Assembly (NCBI RefSeq): GCF_900637055.1
Contig: NZ_LR134338.1
Span: forward strand, 549,001-613,000
Reading direction: 5' to 3'
Origin: Brevibacillus brevis
GTDB lineage: Bacteria; Bacillota; Bacilli; Brevibacillales; Brevibacillaceae
Length of the DNA: 64,000 nucleotides
The stretch's first letter is position 1; the number at the start of each line of letters is the position of its first letter. Positions 54,369-63,742 of the stretch are shown piece by piece. The notes below the pieces were generated by a model that saw nothing but the letters and a program-made list of their open reading frames with translations, had not been told where the DNA came from and made no database searches. The position numbers were made by a program, and so were the translations under genes.

Positions 54369-55327
54369 AGACGCCTCTTTTGCAAGTGAAGAACCTGAAT
54401 AAGAAGTTCCTTGTCCGCAAAGGATGGTTTCAGCAGCCGAGTTACGTGCAAGCCGTCCATGGAGTGAACGTGAGTGTCAACGCAGGTGAAACGCTGGGAA
54501 TCGTGGGAGAATCAGGCTGTGGCAAGTCGACACTGGGCAGATGCATTTTGCGCTTGATCGAGCCGACAGACGGCGAGATTGTTTTCGAGGGTCAAAATAT
54601 CCGCAGCTTACAGAAGGCAGACATGCAGAAGCTGCGGCGCGACATGCAAATGGTGTTTCAAAATCCATTTGATACCCTCAATCCAAAGCTGACGATCCAG
54701 CACATTTTGTCAGAGCCATTGATAGCCCATGGTATCCCAAAGCGCGAGCGAGCAGCCATGATCGAAGAGACGATGGAGATCGTCGGTTTGAACAAAAGTC
54801 ATTTGTCGCGATACGCGCATGAGTTTTCCGGAGGACAAAGGCAAAGAATCGGGATCGCTCGCGCCTTGATGCTCAGGCCAAAGCTCATCATAGCTGACGA
54901 GCCTGTGTCCGCTCTGGATGTATCGATCCAATCGCAAATTCTCAATTTGCTTCAGGATTTGCAGGAGCAGCTTTCGCTCACGTATCTTTTTATCTCGCAT
55001 GACTTGAGTGTCGTCGAGCATATCGCGGATCGAGTAGCGGTGATGTACTTGGGAGAAGTGATTGAGCTGGCGAAAAAAGAAGAGCTGTTTCAACGTCCGC
55101 TGCATCCCTACACACAGTCGCTTCTCTCTGCCATTCCCATCACGGATCCTGACGAGAAAAAAGAGCGAATCATTTTAACAGGGGATCTGCCGTCTCCGTC
55201 CAATCCGCCGCAGGGCTGCAAGTTTCATCCGCGTTGTTGGGCATGCATGGACGTGTGCAAGACAGAAGCCCCTCCATTTACAGAAACAGATGGCAGACTG
55301 GTTGCGTGTCATCTCTATGAAAAATAA
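54365..55327 (+). CDS. dppF: Peptide ABC transporter ATPase (DppF-like)
   Basis: A 320-residue ATPase with [38 protein letters not shown] and FISHDLSVV, and the C-terminal HPYTQSLLSAIPI and CKFHPRCW. The start is ATG 54365 inside the ATGA overlap. All catalytic elements look normal, unlike the small changes in the first operon's OppF. Confidence 0.92.
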   Translation: MKTPLLQVKNLNKKFLVRKGWFQQPSYVQAVHGVNVSVNAGETLGIVGESGCGKSTLGRCILRLIEPTDGEIVFEGQNIRSLQKADMQKLRRDMQMVFQNPFDTLNPKLTIQHILSEPLIAHGIPKRERAAMIEETMEIVGLNKSHLSRYAHEFSGGQRQRIGIARALMLRPKLIIADEPVSALDVSIQSQILNLLQDLQEQLSLTYLFISHDLSVVEHIADRVAVMYLGEVIELAKKEELFQRPLHPYTQSLLSAIPITDPDEKKERIILTGDLPSPSNPPQGCKFHPRCWACMDVCKTEAPPFTETDGRLVACHLYEK

Positions 55328-55348
55328 GGGAGCAGGAGTGATAGATAG

Positions 55349-56455
55349 ATGTTGGACCCACGTCTTACGAAGCTGGCGAATGTTTTGGTGAATTACTCTA
55401 CGAATGTTCAGCCGGGAGATAACGTGCTAATCGAAGCGATGGAGGTGGACGCCGCTCTGATAAAGGAGCTTGTCAAAGCAGTTTCGCGAGCAGGCGGACA
55501 TTCTTTTGTGAACCTGCGTGAATCCTCGATTAGCCGTCAGTTATTGCTAGCGGGAACAGAGGAGCAATTCCGTTTAGGGGCAGAGATGGACAAAGAACGA
55601 ATGGAAAAAATGCAAGCGTGCATCATTATCGAGGGTGGGCTGAACATCAATGAAGTGTCTGATGTCCCTGATGAGCAGATGAAGCTGGCTATGTCCTTTT
55701 TAAAAGAAGTAAGCATCGTGCGTCTCAAAAAGAAATGGGTCTATCTCCGTTATCCGACGCCTTCCATGGCGCAGCTGGCGAACAAGAGTACAGAAGCGTT
55801 CGAACAGTTTTACTTCGATGTATGCACGATGGATTATGTCAAAATGGCAAAAGCCATGCAGCCGCTCAAGGATCTGATGGAGCGAACTGACCGCGTGAAA
55901 ATCACCGGACCTGGCACAGAGCTGACCTTCTCTATCAAAGGCATTCCAGCGATTCCATGTCCGGGGCACTATAACATACCAGACGGTGAAGTATTTACGG
56001 CCCCTGTTCGCGATTCGGTGAACGGTGTCATATCGTTTAACACGCCCTCGCCTTATCAAGGCTTTACCTTTGAAAAAGTACGGCTGGAGTTTGTGGAGGG
56101 GAAGATCGTTAACGCCACAGCCAATGACACGGAGCGCTTGAACAACATTTTGGATACGGATGAAGGTGCCCGGTACATTGGGGAGTTTGCTTTGGGAGTC
56201 CACCCGCTCATTCGGGAGCCTATGCAGGATATTTTATTCGATGAAAAAATCGACGGCAGTTTCCACTTTACCCCGGGACGATGCTATGACGAGGCATCCA
56301 ACGGTAACAAGTCGAATATCCATTGGGACATGGTCATGATTCAACGCCCGGAGTACGGTGGCGGTGAGATTTGGTTCGATGACCACTTGATTCGCAAAGA
56401 CGGACGCTTTCTTTTGCCGGAGCTTGCACCACTTAACCCGGAAAACCTGAAATAA
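55349..56455 (+). CDS. ampS: Aminopeptidase, family M29
   Basis: A 368-residue metallo-aminopeptidase of the AmpS/PepS type. The N-terminus LTKLANVLVNYSTNVQPGDNVLIE, the metal-binding region NIPDGEVFTAPVRDSVNG (Glu), and SNGNKSNIHWDMV (His, Asp) are typical. The family removes N-terminal residues from short peptides in the cytoplasm. It lies 21 bases after the ATPase gene in the import operon, so it probably trims the imported peptides. Confidence 0.92.
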   Translation: MLDPRLTKLANVLVNYSTNVQPGDNVLIEAMEVDAALIKELVKAVSRAGGHSFVNLRESSISRQLLLAGTEEQFRLGAEMDKERMEKMQACIIIEGGLNINEVSDVPDEQMKLAMSFLKEVSIVRLKKKWVYLRYPTPSMAQLANKSTEAFEQFYFDVCTMDYVKMAKAMQPLKDLMERTDRVKITGPGTELTFSIKGIPAIPCPGHYNIPDGEVFTAPVRDSVNGVISFNTPSPYQGFTFEKVRLEFVEGKIVNATANDTERLNNILDTDEGARYIGEFALGVHPLIREPMQDILFDEKIDGSFHFTPGRCYDEASNGNKSNIHWDMVMIQRPEYGGGEIWFDDHLIRKDGRFLLPELAPLNPENLK

Positions 56456-56472
56456 CAGGAGGAGCATAAGGC

Positions 56473-57477
56473 ATGACACATGGAATCGACGCGCATTTTG
56501 ACCTTTTGCTGGATGTTGCTATTCAACGGGAGCATGGCAGGCGAAAAGTTATTGAAACGGATTACTTGCCCGATTTCGTAGCGGGCGGGGTACAGACGGT
56601 TGTCGCAGCGATTTATATCGACAACAAATTCCTGCCGGAGATGGGCTTGAGAAAAGCTCTGCAACAAATCAGCGCGCTACATGCGGAGGCAGATGAATCA
56701 CCTGATAAAATCATGGTTTGCAAAAGTGTGAGCGACATCGAGACCGCGAAGCGAATGGGGAAAATTGGTTTTGTGCTCTCTCTGGAAGGCGCGGAACCGT
56801 TATATAATGATCTGAGCATGCTTCGTGTTTTTTACGAGCTGGGCGTGCGCCTTTTGGGTCTCGTGTGGAGCAGGCGGAACTTCGTTGGAGATGGCAGTCA
56901 TTTTAGTCCGGTACGGGAAGGACGCAAGGGCGGGCTCACCGAGTTCGGCATCCGAGTCGTCGAAGAGGCAGAAGCGATGGGGATCATCATTGATGTCAGC
57001 CATCTGAATGACGAAGGCTTCTGGGATCTGATCGAGGTAGCTCGTAAGCCCATCATCGCTTCCCATTCCAATTGTCGGGCACTAGCAAGCTCCATGCGCA
57101 ATCTGACGGATGAGCAAATCAGAGCGATCGCATTCACGAACGGCGTAATCGGCATCAATGGCGTCAATCTGTTCGTAGCGGACACAGACGACCAGGCTGA
57201 TATTGAGCACATGATCAACCACGTCGATCACGTCGTGAAGCTGGTTGGGGTTGAACACGTGGGACTGGGTCTGGACATCATCGAGCCATTTATGAAATAC
57301 GATTCTCCAGATATGCCTATCCAAGCAGGACGCAAAGAGTTTGATATCGTAAAAGGACATACCCAGGTTCCGGAGCTTGTGCGTGCCCTAGCCAAAAGAG
57401 GGTACAAGGATGAAGCGATAGAGCGTATTTTGGGCAAAAACTTCATCCGCGTGTTCAAGGACGTGTGGAAATCATAG
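56473..57477 (+). CDS. Membrane dipeptidase family M19
   Basis: A 334-residue zinc dipeptidase of the renal-dipeptidase family. Metal motifs are DAHFDLLLD (His-x-Asp), LSLEGAEPL (Glu), IDVSHLND and IASHSNCRAL. No signal peptide or membrane helix is present, so it is cytoplasmic despite the family name. M19 enzymes cut dipeptides with a D-residue at the C-terminus and can open beta-lactams. This fits an operon for D-containing peptides. Confidence 0.92.
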   Translation: MTHGIDAHFDLLLDVAIQREHGRRKVIETDYLPDFVAGGVQTVVAAIYIDNKFLPEMGLRKALQQISALHAEADESPDKIMVCKSVSDIETAKRMGKIGFVLSLEGAEPLYNDLSMLRVFYELGVRLLGLVWSRRNFVGDGSHFSPVREGRKGGLTEFGIRVVEEAEAMGIIIDVSHLNDEGFWDLIEVARKPIIASHSNCRALASSMRNLTDEQIRAIAFTNGVIGINGVNLFVADTDDQADIEHMINHVDHVVKLVGVEHVGLGLDIIEPFMKYDSPDMPIQAGRKEFDIVKGHTQVPELVRALAKRGYKDEAIERILGKNFIRVFKDVWKS

Positions 57478-57497
57478 AGAGATGAGGGAGTGGAACA

Positions 57498-58811
57498 TTG
57501 ACCATTACGATAGCGATAATCTCTTCGGAAGAATTTTTGCCAAGAATCTTGAAGCATACCCAATCCATTGATTACATCCAACTGACTTCGTATACCTACC
57601 AGAACCCCAAAGAGAGCGCTGCGTTGCTTGATCAAATCCATGACTGCGATGTGCTGCTTTTTGCTGGCCCACTTCCTTATTTTTTTTCCAAGGAAAAGGT
57701 AGAGCAAAAGAAGCTGCCTGCGGTGTACATTCCGCTCGATGAATATACCATTTCCCTCTCTTTGTTTCATACCTTGCTGAACGTTCCAGGAGGACTGGAC
57801 CGCATCTCGATAGATCTGCCAAAAGCGGAGTATATTGAGAAGGTTGCTGAAGAATTGGGCATAACTTCTACGCCTTGGTATGTAAAAGACTACAGTGAGA
57901 TTATTGAAGAAGGCGGGACGACATTTGACGTGGAGGAGATTATCCAGTTCCACAAGGAGCGCTGGGAACGGAATCAGAGCCATTTTGCTTTGACTGGCGT
58001 TGACTACGTATACAGTCGATTACGTGAGCTGAACATCCCTTCCGCATCGCTCGTCTGTCCAGATAAAAATATTCGCGATGCCGTCAATCAAGCCGTTGCT
58101 TATGGTCAATTGAAAATTAGCAAAAATTCGCAGATAGCTGTGGGAATTGCAGCGATCCAGCAAAATGATGGTCCGCCAGTAGAAACACAATGGCAGGATG
58201 CGACGATTATTTTGCTGCAAGAGCTGCTGGAGCTCGTCAAAGAGACGGACGCTTCCATTCAAAAATTGGGAATGGATCAATTCATCATCTATGGCACGAG
58301 AGGCAGCATCGAGCAAATGATTGAATCCGGGAAGCTCATGCAAGTATTGGGCAATGTCGATCTGCTTGCCAAAGTGACGGTTGCCATCGGATTTGGTTTT
58401 GGCCTAACCGCGAAAGAGGCCGAAGCCAACGCACGCATTGCGATTTATCATGCCCAGAAAACAAAGGAAAGCAGTGCGTATCTGGTAACGGATGAAAAAG
58501 AAGTGATTGGTCCGTTGAATACCGAATCGAAGACGTTCCATTTAAAAAGCGAGAACAAGGAAGTGCTGGAGATCGCGGAGAAGACTGGCGCAAGTGTCGC
58601 TACGATCACGAAAATTATGCAGTTTGTCAAGCTTCGCCGCGATAACCGCTTTACAGCTTCCGATTTAGCCGAGTACCTCCAAATCAGTCGCCGCAGCTCA
58701 GAAAGAACCTTGAAAAAGCTGATCGAGCATCAGGTCGTAGAGGTCGTAGGAGAAGAGCAGCCATATCAGCAAGGACGCCCGCGGGCTGTGTATCGCCTTA
58801 ATCATCCATGA
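57498..58811 (+). CDS. Transcriptional regulator with palm-type and winged-helix domains
   Basis: A 437-residue regulator. The C-terminal 65 residues are a winged helix (FTASDLAEYLQISRRSSERTLKKLIEHQVV). The middle (about residues 220-330), with VAIGFGFGLTAKEAEANARIAIYHA, resembles the palm domain of GTP cyclohydrolase III/GGDEF-like proteins and may bind a nucleotide. The N-terminal part is an unassigned sensor-like domain. TTG 57498 has GAGGGAG before it. Its place in the peptide operon suggests that it controls it, perhaps with the palindrome at 51446 (inference). Confidence 0.75.
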   Translation: MTITIAIISSEEFLPRILKHTQSIDYIQLTSYTYQNPKESAALLDQIHDCDVLLFAGPLPYFFSKEKVEQKKLPAVYIPLDEYTISLSLFHTLLNVPGGLDRISIDLPKAEYIEKVAEELGITSTPWYVKDYSEIIEEGGTTFDVEEIIQFHKERWERNQSHFALTGVDYVYSRLRELNIPSASLVCPDKNIRDAVNQAVAYGQLKISKNSQIAVGIAAIQQNDGPPVETQWQDATIILLQELLELVKETDASIQKLGMDQFIIYGTRGSIEQMIESGKLMQVLGNVDLLAKVTVAIGFGFGLTAKEAEANARIAIYHAQKTKESSAYLVTDEKEVIGPLNTESKTFHLKSENKEVLEIAEKTGASVATITKIMQFVKLRRDNRFTASDLAEYLQISRRSSERTLKKLIEHQVVEVVGEEQPYQQGRPRAVYRLNHP

Positions 58812-58834
58812 TTCTCCTCATGTAACATCTACCT

Positions 58835-58870
58835 GTCCCGGTTTTTCCGTTTGTGAAGGAAGTCCGGGAC
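58835..58870 (+). other. Hairpin in the gap before the binding-protein gene
   Basis: Outer stem GTCCCGG (58835-58841) with CCGGGAC (58864-58870), inner stem TTCC (58845-58848) with GGAA (58858-58861). CCCCC, not a T-run, follows. A processing or stabilising hairpin is likely. Confidence 0.5.
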
Positions 58871-58972
58871 CCCCACATCCCTCATCTCAGAAGCAATCCG
58901 ATCTAATTAGCGACTATATACCGACGCAAGAAGGCTTCGAATGGAAATGACTCGAAAAATGGAGGGCGCGAC

Positions 58973-60613
58973 ATGCTATCAGAACGGTCAAAAGTCCAAA
59001 TACGCAGCGTTTTACTCATGTGTGTACTCGTCTTTTCCATCGTTGGCTGCAGCTCTGCTCCCACTCCGGCTACAGACGGGAAGCAAGCAAATCAACCAGC
59101 AAAAAACTCCCAGCCCAAAAAGGGTGGGACGATCACCATGGGCTACCAGATGGAGCCAGATACGCTGGACCCGCAAAAGACGTCGTTGCCAGCGGGAAAT
59201 TTTGTTGGGGGCCTATTGGGGGGAGCTCTGCTGATCCTCGATCCCTTTACGTTTGAGTTGAAGCCGCATCTGGCTGAATCGTACACGATCTCGGAAGACG
59301 GCAAGACCATGACGTTCAAGATACGCCCTGGCGTGAAGTTCCATGATGGAACACCGCTCACTGCGAAAGTTTTTAAGCAAAGCTATGAACGTGCACTCGA
59401 TCCGAAAACAGCCTCACCGGTTACGGGACCGGACGTATCTTCGATCAAATCCATTTCAGCTCCTGATGATTCCACACTGATCTTTCATTTGGATGAGCCC
59501 TCCGCTTCGTTACTTTCTAACTTATCATATGGCGGCTACCAGCAACCCATTTCCATAGAGGCACGAAACAAATACGGAAATGAGCTGGGGCGCAATCCTG
59601 TCGGGGTAGGTCCGTGGAAATTCGAGAGCTGGAAAACAGGCGAATCGATCACACTGGTACGAAACGACGAGTATAAGTGGGCAGCTCCTTTTGCTCTGAA
59701 TCAAGGACCTGTAAGACCCGACAAGTTCGTTCTGAAATTTATTCAAGACAACCAGACCATGATAGCTGCTCTCGACAGTGGGACGATTGATATTGCCACT
59801 GTACCCCCGAAAGACGCGAAGAAATACAAGGATCACAAAGATTTTACGCTGTTGGAAGGGATGCAGCCTACAGAGAATTTTATTGGGATGAATCTCGAAA
59901 ATGAAATCTTGCAGGATGTCCGCGTGAGAAAGGCACTGAACCTGGCGATCAACAAAGACGCATTGATCATAGCGGATCTGCAAGGAGAGGGGGTGCCTGT
60001 CTACGGACCGATCCCACCAACGATGATCGGATACGATGCGGCAGTAGAGCAGTACGGCTACAAGTACAATGCTGATCAAGCCAGACAACTGCTGGAAGAG
60101 GCAGGATGGAAGACAAACGCGCAAGGGATAAGGGAAAAGGATGGGAAAACGCTCAGCCTGACGATGCTCATCGAAGATACAAATCCCGGACATCAGCTGG
60201 TGCAAAGCATGTTCAAAGAGATTGGTGTCGAATTGCATATCCAAAAGTATGAATCAGCGACAGCTCTTGAACAGGCACTGAAGGGCGAGTTCGATTTGTT
60301 CTCAACGAGTCATGGCAGCGTCGATCCAGATATTTTGCACTTGTTACTGCATTCGAGTCAGATCGGGGGATTGAATTTCTTTCGCCTCAGTGATCAACAG
60401 CTCGATAGCCTGCTAGATAAAGGACGAACGACAACAGACCAAGCGCTGCGGCAGCAGGTTTTTGCGGACATTCAAAAAAGAATCGTGGAACAGGCCTATT
60501 GGATTCCGCTCTATTCCGCAAAAACATTCGTGGTTGTCAGTAACCGGATTCAAGGCGTCAAGCCAAATCCATTAGCATCCTTGATTATTCAGGACATGTG
60601 GGTGAACGAGTAG
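58973..60613 (+). CDS. Peptide-binding lipoprotein, SBP family 5
   Basis: A 546-residue binding protein with lipobox IVGC (Cys26), then an Ala/Pro/Thr/Lys linker. Family motifs include MTFKIRPGVKFHDGTPLTAK, RNPVGVGPWKF and VRVRKALNLAINKDALI. GGAGGG precedes ATG 58973. It supplies the outside subunit of the transporter encoded at 51.5-55.3 kb, although the gene order (binding protein late) is unusual for the family. Confidence 0.92.
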   Translation: MLSERSKVQIRSVLLMCVLVFSIVGCSSAPTPATDGKQANQPAKNSQPKKGGTITMGYQMEPDTLDPQKTSLPAGNFVGGLLGGALLILDPFTFELKPHLAESYTISEDGKTMTFKIRPGVKFHDGTPLTAKVFKQSYERALDPKTASPVTGPDVSSIKSISAPDDSTLIFHLDEPSASLLSNLSYGGYQQPISIEARNKYGNELGRNPVGVGPWKFESWKTGESITLVRNDEYKWAAPFALNQGPVRPDKFVLKFIQDNQTMIAALDSGTIDIATVPPKDAKKYKDHKDFTLLEGMQPTENFIGMNLENEILQDVRVRKALNLAINKDALIIADLQGEGVPVYGPIPPTMIGYDAAVEQYGYKYNADQARQLLEEAGWKTNAQGIREKDGKTLSLTMLIEDTNPGHQLVQSMFKEIGVELHIQKYESATALEQALKGEFDLFSTSHGSVDPDILHLLLHSSQIGGLNFFRLSDQQLDSLLDKGRTTTDQALRQQVFADIQKRIVEQAYWIPLYSAKTFVVVSNRIQGVKPNPLASLIIQDMWVNE

Positions 60614-60654
60614 GAGTAGGTCTGGCATTACAACATTCGAAAGAGGTGGAAGAA

Positions 60655-62121
60655 ATGAGACAGCAAGGCTGGTTAGTAGAGTGGGAAGAACTGGTTGAAA
60701 GAGAAATGAAGGAAGCCAGAGTTCCAGGCTTCGTCATGGGTGTGAATCTGAATGGGAAGAGCCTGTTTCGCAAAAGTTTTGGCTATCGTGATCGTGAAAA
60801 GCAACTCGAAATCACTCCTGATACCGTGATGGGATTGGCCTCCGTTACGAAGTCCTTTACATGCATGGCGATCATGCAGCTACAGGAAGCGAAGAAGCTC
60901 TCTGTTCATGATCCGGTGATCAAATACCTCCCTGAGTTCCGTACCCCGGATCGTCAAAAAACGGAGCAGATGACGATCCACCATTTTATGACGCATACGA
61001 CGGGTATGCCGCCGCTGCCTATTGATAACCTGGCGATTCGCAACTCCATGCTCGAAGACATGGCTGACGAGGATAACCCGCTACACCGTTATTTGAAAAA
61101 GGAGTACCAGAAACCAATCTACACGTTCGAAGAGCTGATGGAAGCTCTTGCCCTGGCGGAATATGAGCTGGTGGGCTCTCCAGGACAATTGTTCAGCTAT
61201 TCGAATGATTGCTATTCTCTTCTGGGAGCGATCATAGCCAGAGTAAGTGGGAAGTCGTATGACGTTTATGTCAAAGAGCATATTTTGGAACCAGCAGACA
61301 TGAAGAGCAGCACCTTTCTTCTGAGCGATCTGCCACACCTGCCGGATGTAACGACCATCTATCATTCAAAAGAGAGCAATGGCGTATCTGAGATTTACCC
61401 TGATCCAAATTGGGAGGATGGGCTACTCGTAGCGGCATCGGGGCATTTGAATTCAACAGTGCATGACATGTTGAACTACGCTGAAATTTTCCGTACGGGC
61501 GGATGCGTGGGCAAGGAACGGATTTTATCCGAGGAGAGCGTCAAACAAATGATCCATCCGCATGTCAAGAACAGCTACAGCAGGTATTACGGATATGGCT
61601 TATTCATTCAACCCGACTACTATGGGGGTACCTTGATCAAGCACGGTGGAGCGATCAAAGGTGTCGCCGCCCAGTTAGCGATTGTTCCGGAGCGGGGCAT
61701 TACATCCATGGCTTTAGCCAATTTGATCGGAAGCCCAGTCGAAAAAGCCACACTGACAGCATTCCATGCCATAGAAGGGCGTCCATTGAATACGCCGCAG
61801 TACCAATTCGAGACATACAGTGTCCCTGCTGCCCAATTAGGAGAGTATGTCGGTCGGTACGTGAGTGGGGAAGGAATGGATATCATCGTATATGTGGTAG
61901 AGGATGTCCTGATGATGATAGATAAGACGTCGAATGCGTTTGGTGGAAAACAACTGAACTATCTATTGCGACCCATTGGAGAGCATCAATTTCTCATCGA
62001 TAGAGAGGGGAGCGAGTTTACAGTTGGGTTTGTGAAAGGCGAAGACGGCTCTGTAACAGCCATGTCCCTTTTTTATCGAATCATACCACGAGTAGCAGCT
62101 GCGGAGGGTAGTCGAGTATGA
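60655..62121 (+). CDS. Serine beta-lactamase-like hydrolase (class C/S12)
   Basis: A 488-residue protein. The catalytic domain (about residues 1-375) has SVTK (Ser63-Lys66), YSN in FSYSNDCYSLLG, and HGG in LIKHGGAIKG, followed by a lipocalin-like C-terminal domain of about 100 residues. It lacks a signal peptide, so unlike true beta-lactamases it is cytoplasmic. This suits a D-aminopeptidase or esterase acting on imported peptides. I chose ATG 60655 with GAGGTGG upstream. It overlaps the epimerase gene as ATGA. Confidence 0.9.
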   Translation: MRQQGWLVEWEELVEREMKEARVPGFVMGVNLNGKSLFRKSFGYRDREKQLEITPDTVMGLASVTKSFTCMAIMQLQEAKKLSVHDPVIKYLPEFRTPDRQKTEQMTIHHFMTHTTGMPPLPIDNLAIRNSMLEDMADEDNPLHRYLKKEYQKPIYTFEELMEALALAEYELVGSPGQLFSYSNDCYSLLGAIIARVSGKSYDVYVKEHILEPADMKSSTFLLSDLPHLPDVTTIYHSKESNGVSEIYPDPNWEDGLLVAASGHLNSTVHDMLNYAEIFRTGGCVGKERILSEESVKQMIHPHVKNSYSRYYGYGLFIQPDYYGGTLIKHGGAIKGVAAQLAIVPERGITSMALANLIGSPVEKATLTAFHAIEGRPLNTPQYQFETYSVPAAQLGEYVGRYVSGEGMDIIVYVVEDVLMMIDKTSNAFGGKQLNYLLRPIGEHQFLIDREGSEFTVGFVKGEDGSVTAMSLFYRIIPRVAAAEGSRV

Positions 62122-63248
62122 AAATAAAGTCTGTATGGGTTCATGCCATAAGGTTGCCGCTAAAACGCCCATTTATTATCGCGTACGCCTCTTATGCGGA
62201 TATGCCGTCCATTATTGTAAAAGTGGAGACAGACAATGGCTTGGTCGGACTAGGCGAAGCGGTACCAGATCAAAATGTCACCGGAGAGACATGGGAGTCT
62301 ACTTATACGATGCTCGTTCAAAACCTGGCGCCTGTTGTGATCGGAGAGAATCCGTTTGATATCGAGAGAATTCACGAGAAGATGAACCAGGCTGTTTGGG
62401 GAGCCCCAGCAGCAAAAGCCGCCATCGATATCGCTTGCTATGATCTGATGGGCAAGGCGGCTGGTCAACCTGTTTATCATTTCTTGGGCGGAAAATATCA
62501 CACGACGCTTTCCTTCCCCTATGTGTTAAGTATTTTAGAGCCAGAGGTCATGGCAGCCGAAGCTAGGCAAGCAGTGGCAGCTGGGTATGACTCGATCAAA
62601 ATAAAGGTGGGAGCCGATCTTCGGACAGATATCCAGCGAATCCGGGCTGTTCGGCAGGCAGTTGGCCCTGACGTAGGGCTGCGGGTGGACGCCAACCAAG
62701 GGTGGGAGAACCGTGCAAACTCCTTGCTTGTTTTGAGACAGATCGAGGATTGTCACATTGATTGGATGGAGCAGCCTGTCTTGGCAGATGATCTTGATGC
62801 TCTGGCGGAAATTCGCAGGCAAACGACGATTCCAATTATGGTAGACGAGGGACTGCACGGGATGAAGGAAATGCGGGAAGTCATCGCGAAAAGAGCTGCA
62901 GATAAAGTAAACATCAAACTGATGAAAAGTGGAGGGATTTATCCCGCTCTCAAATTGGTGAATCAGGCGGAAATGGCAGGGATGGAGTGTCAGATCGGTT
63001 CGATGCTGGAGTCCTCGATTGGCAGTGCAGCTGGTGCTCATTTGTCACTGGCGAAGAAAAACATCATTTCCAACGAGCTGGCAGGACCTACGATCATTTC
63101 ACGGGATGTGGCTCAGCTTGCGATTCACGGGAGCCAAATTGTCGTGTCAGATCAGCCAGGGTTAGGTGTAGAGCTAGATGAAGCGGTGCTTGCCGACATC
63201 ACGGTTAAGTCAGAGCAGGTCATCGGAGCGAAGCGGCAGCCCGTATAG
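62118..63248 (+). CDS. Dipeptide epimerase, enolase superfamily
   Basis: A 376-residue enzyme of the muconate-lactonising/L-Ala-D/L-Glu epimerase group. The base lysines are in SIKIKVG (about residues 160-162), metal ligands are in VDANQGW, WMEQP and MVDEG, and the second base is in NIKLMKSGG. YkfB of Bacillus subtilis, in a murein-peptide operon, is of this kind. Specificity for Ala-Glu versus other dipeptides cannot be fixed by eye. Confidence 0.88.
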   Translation: MKIKSVWVHAIRLPLKRPFIIAYASYADMPSIIVKVETDNGLVGLGEAVPDQNVTGETWESTYTMLVQNLAPVVIGENPFDIERIHEKMNQAVWGAPAAKAAIDIACYDLMGKAAGQPVYHFLGGKYHTTLSFPYVLSILEPEVMAAEARQAVAAGYDSIKIKVGADLRTDIQRIRAVRQAVGPDVGLRVDANQGWENRANSLLVLRQIEDCHIDWMEQPVLADDLDALAEIRRQTTIPIMVDEGLHGMKEMREVIAKRAADKVNIKLMKSGGIYPALKLVNQAEMAGMECQIGSMLESSIGSAAGAHLSLAKKNIISNELAGPTIISRDVAQLAIHGSQIVVSDQPGLGVELDEAVLADITVKSEQVIGAKRQPV

Positions 63249-63260
63249 GGAGAGGACTGA

Positions 63261-63725
63261 ATGCAAAATACGCGCATAGAAATTGTCGAGGCATTGACAG
63301 AGAGCCAGCTTCAGATGATCAAGGCAATGGAGCAGGAGGCTTTTGGCCCACATGGAGCGATTGACGAATGGGTGCTCGTACCACTCGCGAGACATGGCTG
63401 CGTTGCACTTTTCATGGAAACAGAGGAAGCGCATCCTGTTGGGGTATGCCAGCTCATAAGGGATTTTCGTCAACCGGATAAGTGCTACATGTACGGGTAT
63501 TACATCCGTGCAGATCGTAAAGGGATGGGGTATGGATTCTCTTTCTTGAACCGATTGCTGGAGCAGCTGCGTGAGGATGGGTTTCGTCAGATTTGCCTGA
63601 CCGTAAGTCCTGATAATACTGGAGCAGTTGGACTCTATCAAAAAGCAGGCTTTGCGGTTATCGAGACACGGATTGCGGAATATGGTAGTGGAAACGATCG
63701 CTATTATATGGAGAAAACGCTATAA
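63261..63725 (+). CDS. GNAT-family N-acetyltransferase
   Basis: A 154-residue acetyltransferase. The acetyl-CoA-binding loop is IRADRKGMGYGFSFL (R/Q-x-x-G-x-G/A variant), with TVSPDNTGAVGLYQKAGF near the end. It probably acetylates an amino group of a small molecule or peptide. It lies 12 bases after the epimerase gene. Confidence 0.87.
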   Translation: MQNTRIEIVEALTESQLQMIKAMEQEAFGPHGAIDEWVLVPLARHGCVALFMETEEAHPVGVCQLIRDFRQPDKCYMYGYYIRADRKGMGYGFSFLNRLLEQLREDGFRQICLTVSPDNTGAVGLYQKAGFAVIETRIAEYGSGNDRYYMEKTL

Positions 63726-63742
63726 AAGGGGAGTCGCTTACG

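Noticed and set aside
57228..57983. 251-residue minus-strand ORF
   Set aside because: Antisense shadow of the M19 dipeptidase and regulator genes, no ribosome site and no motif.
59525..60244. 239-residue minus-strand ORF
   Set aside because: Antisense shadow of the binding-protein gene.
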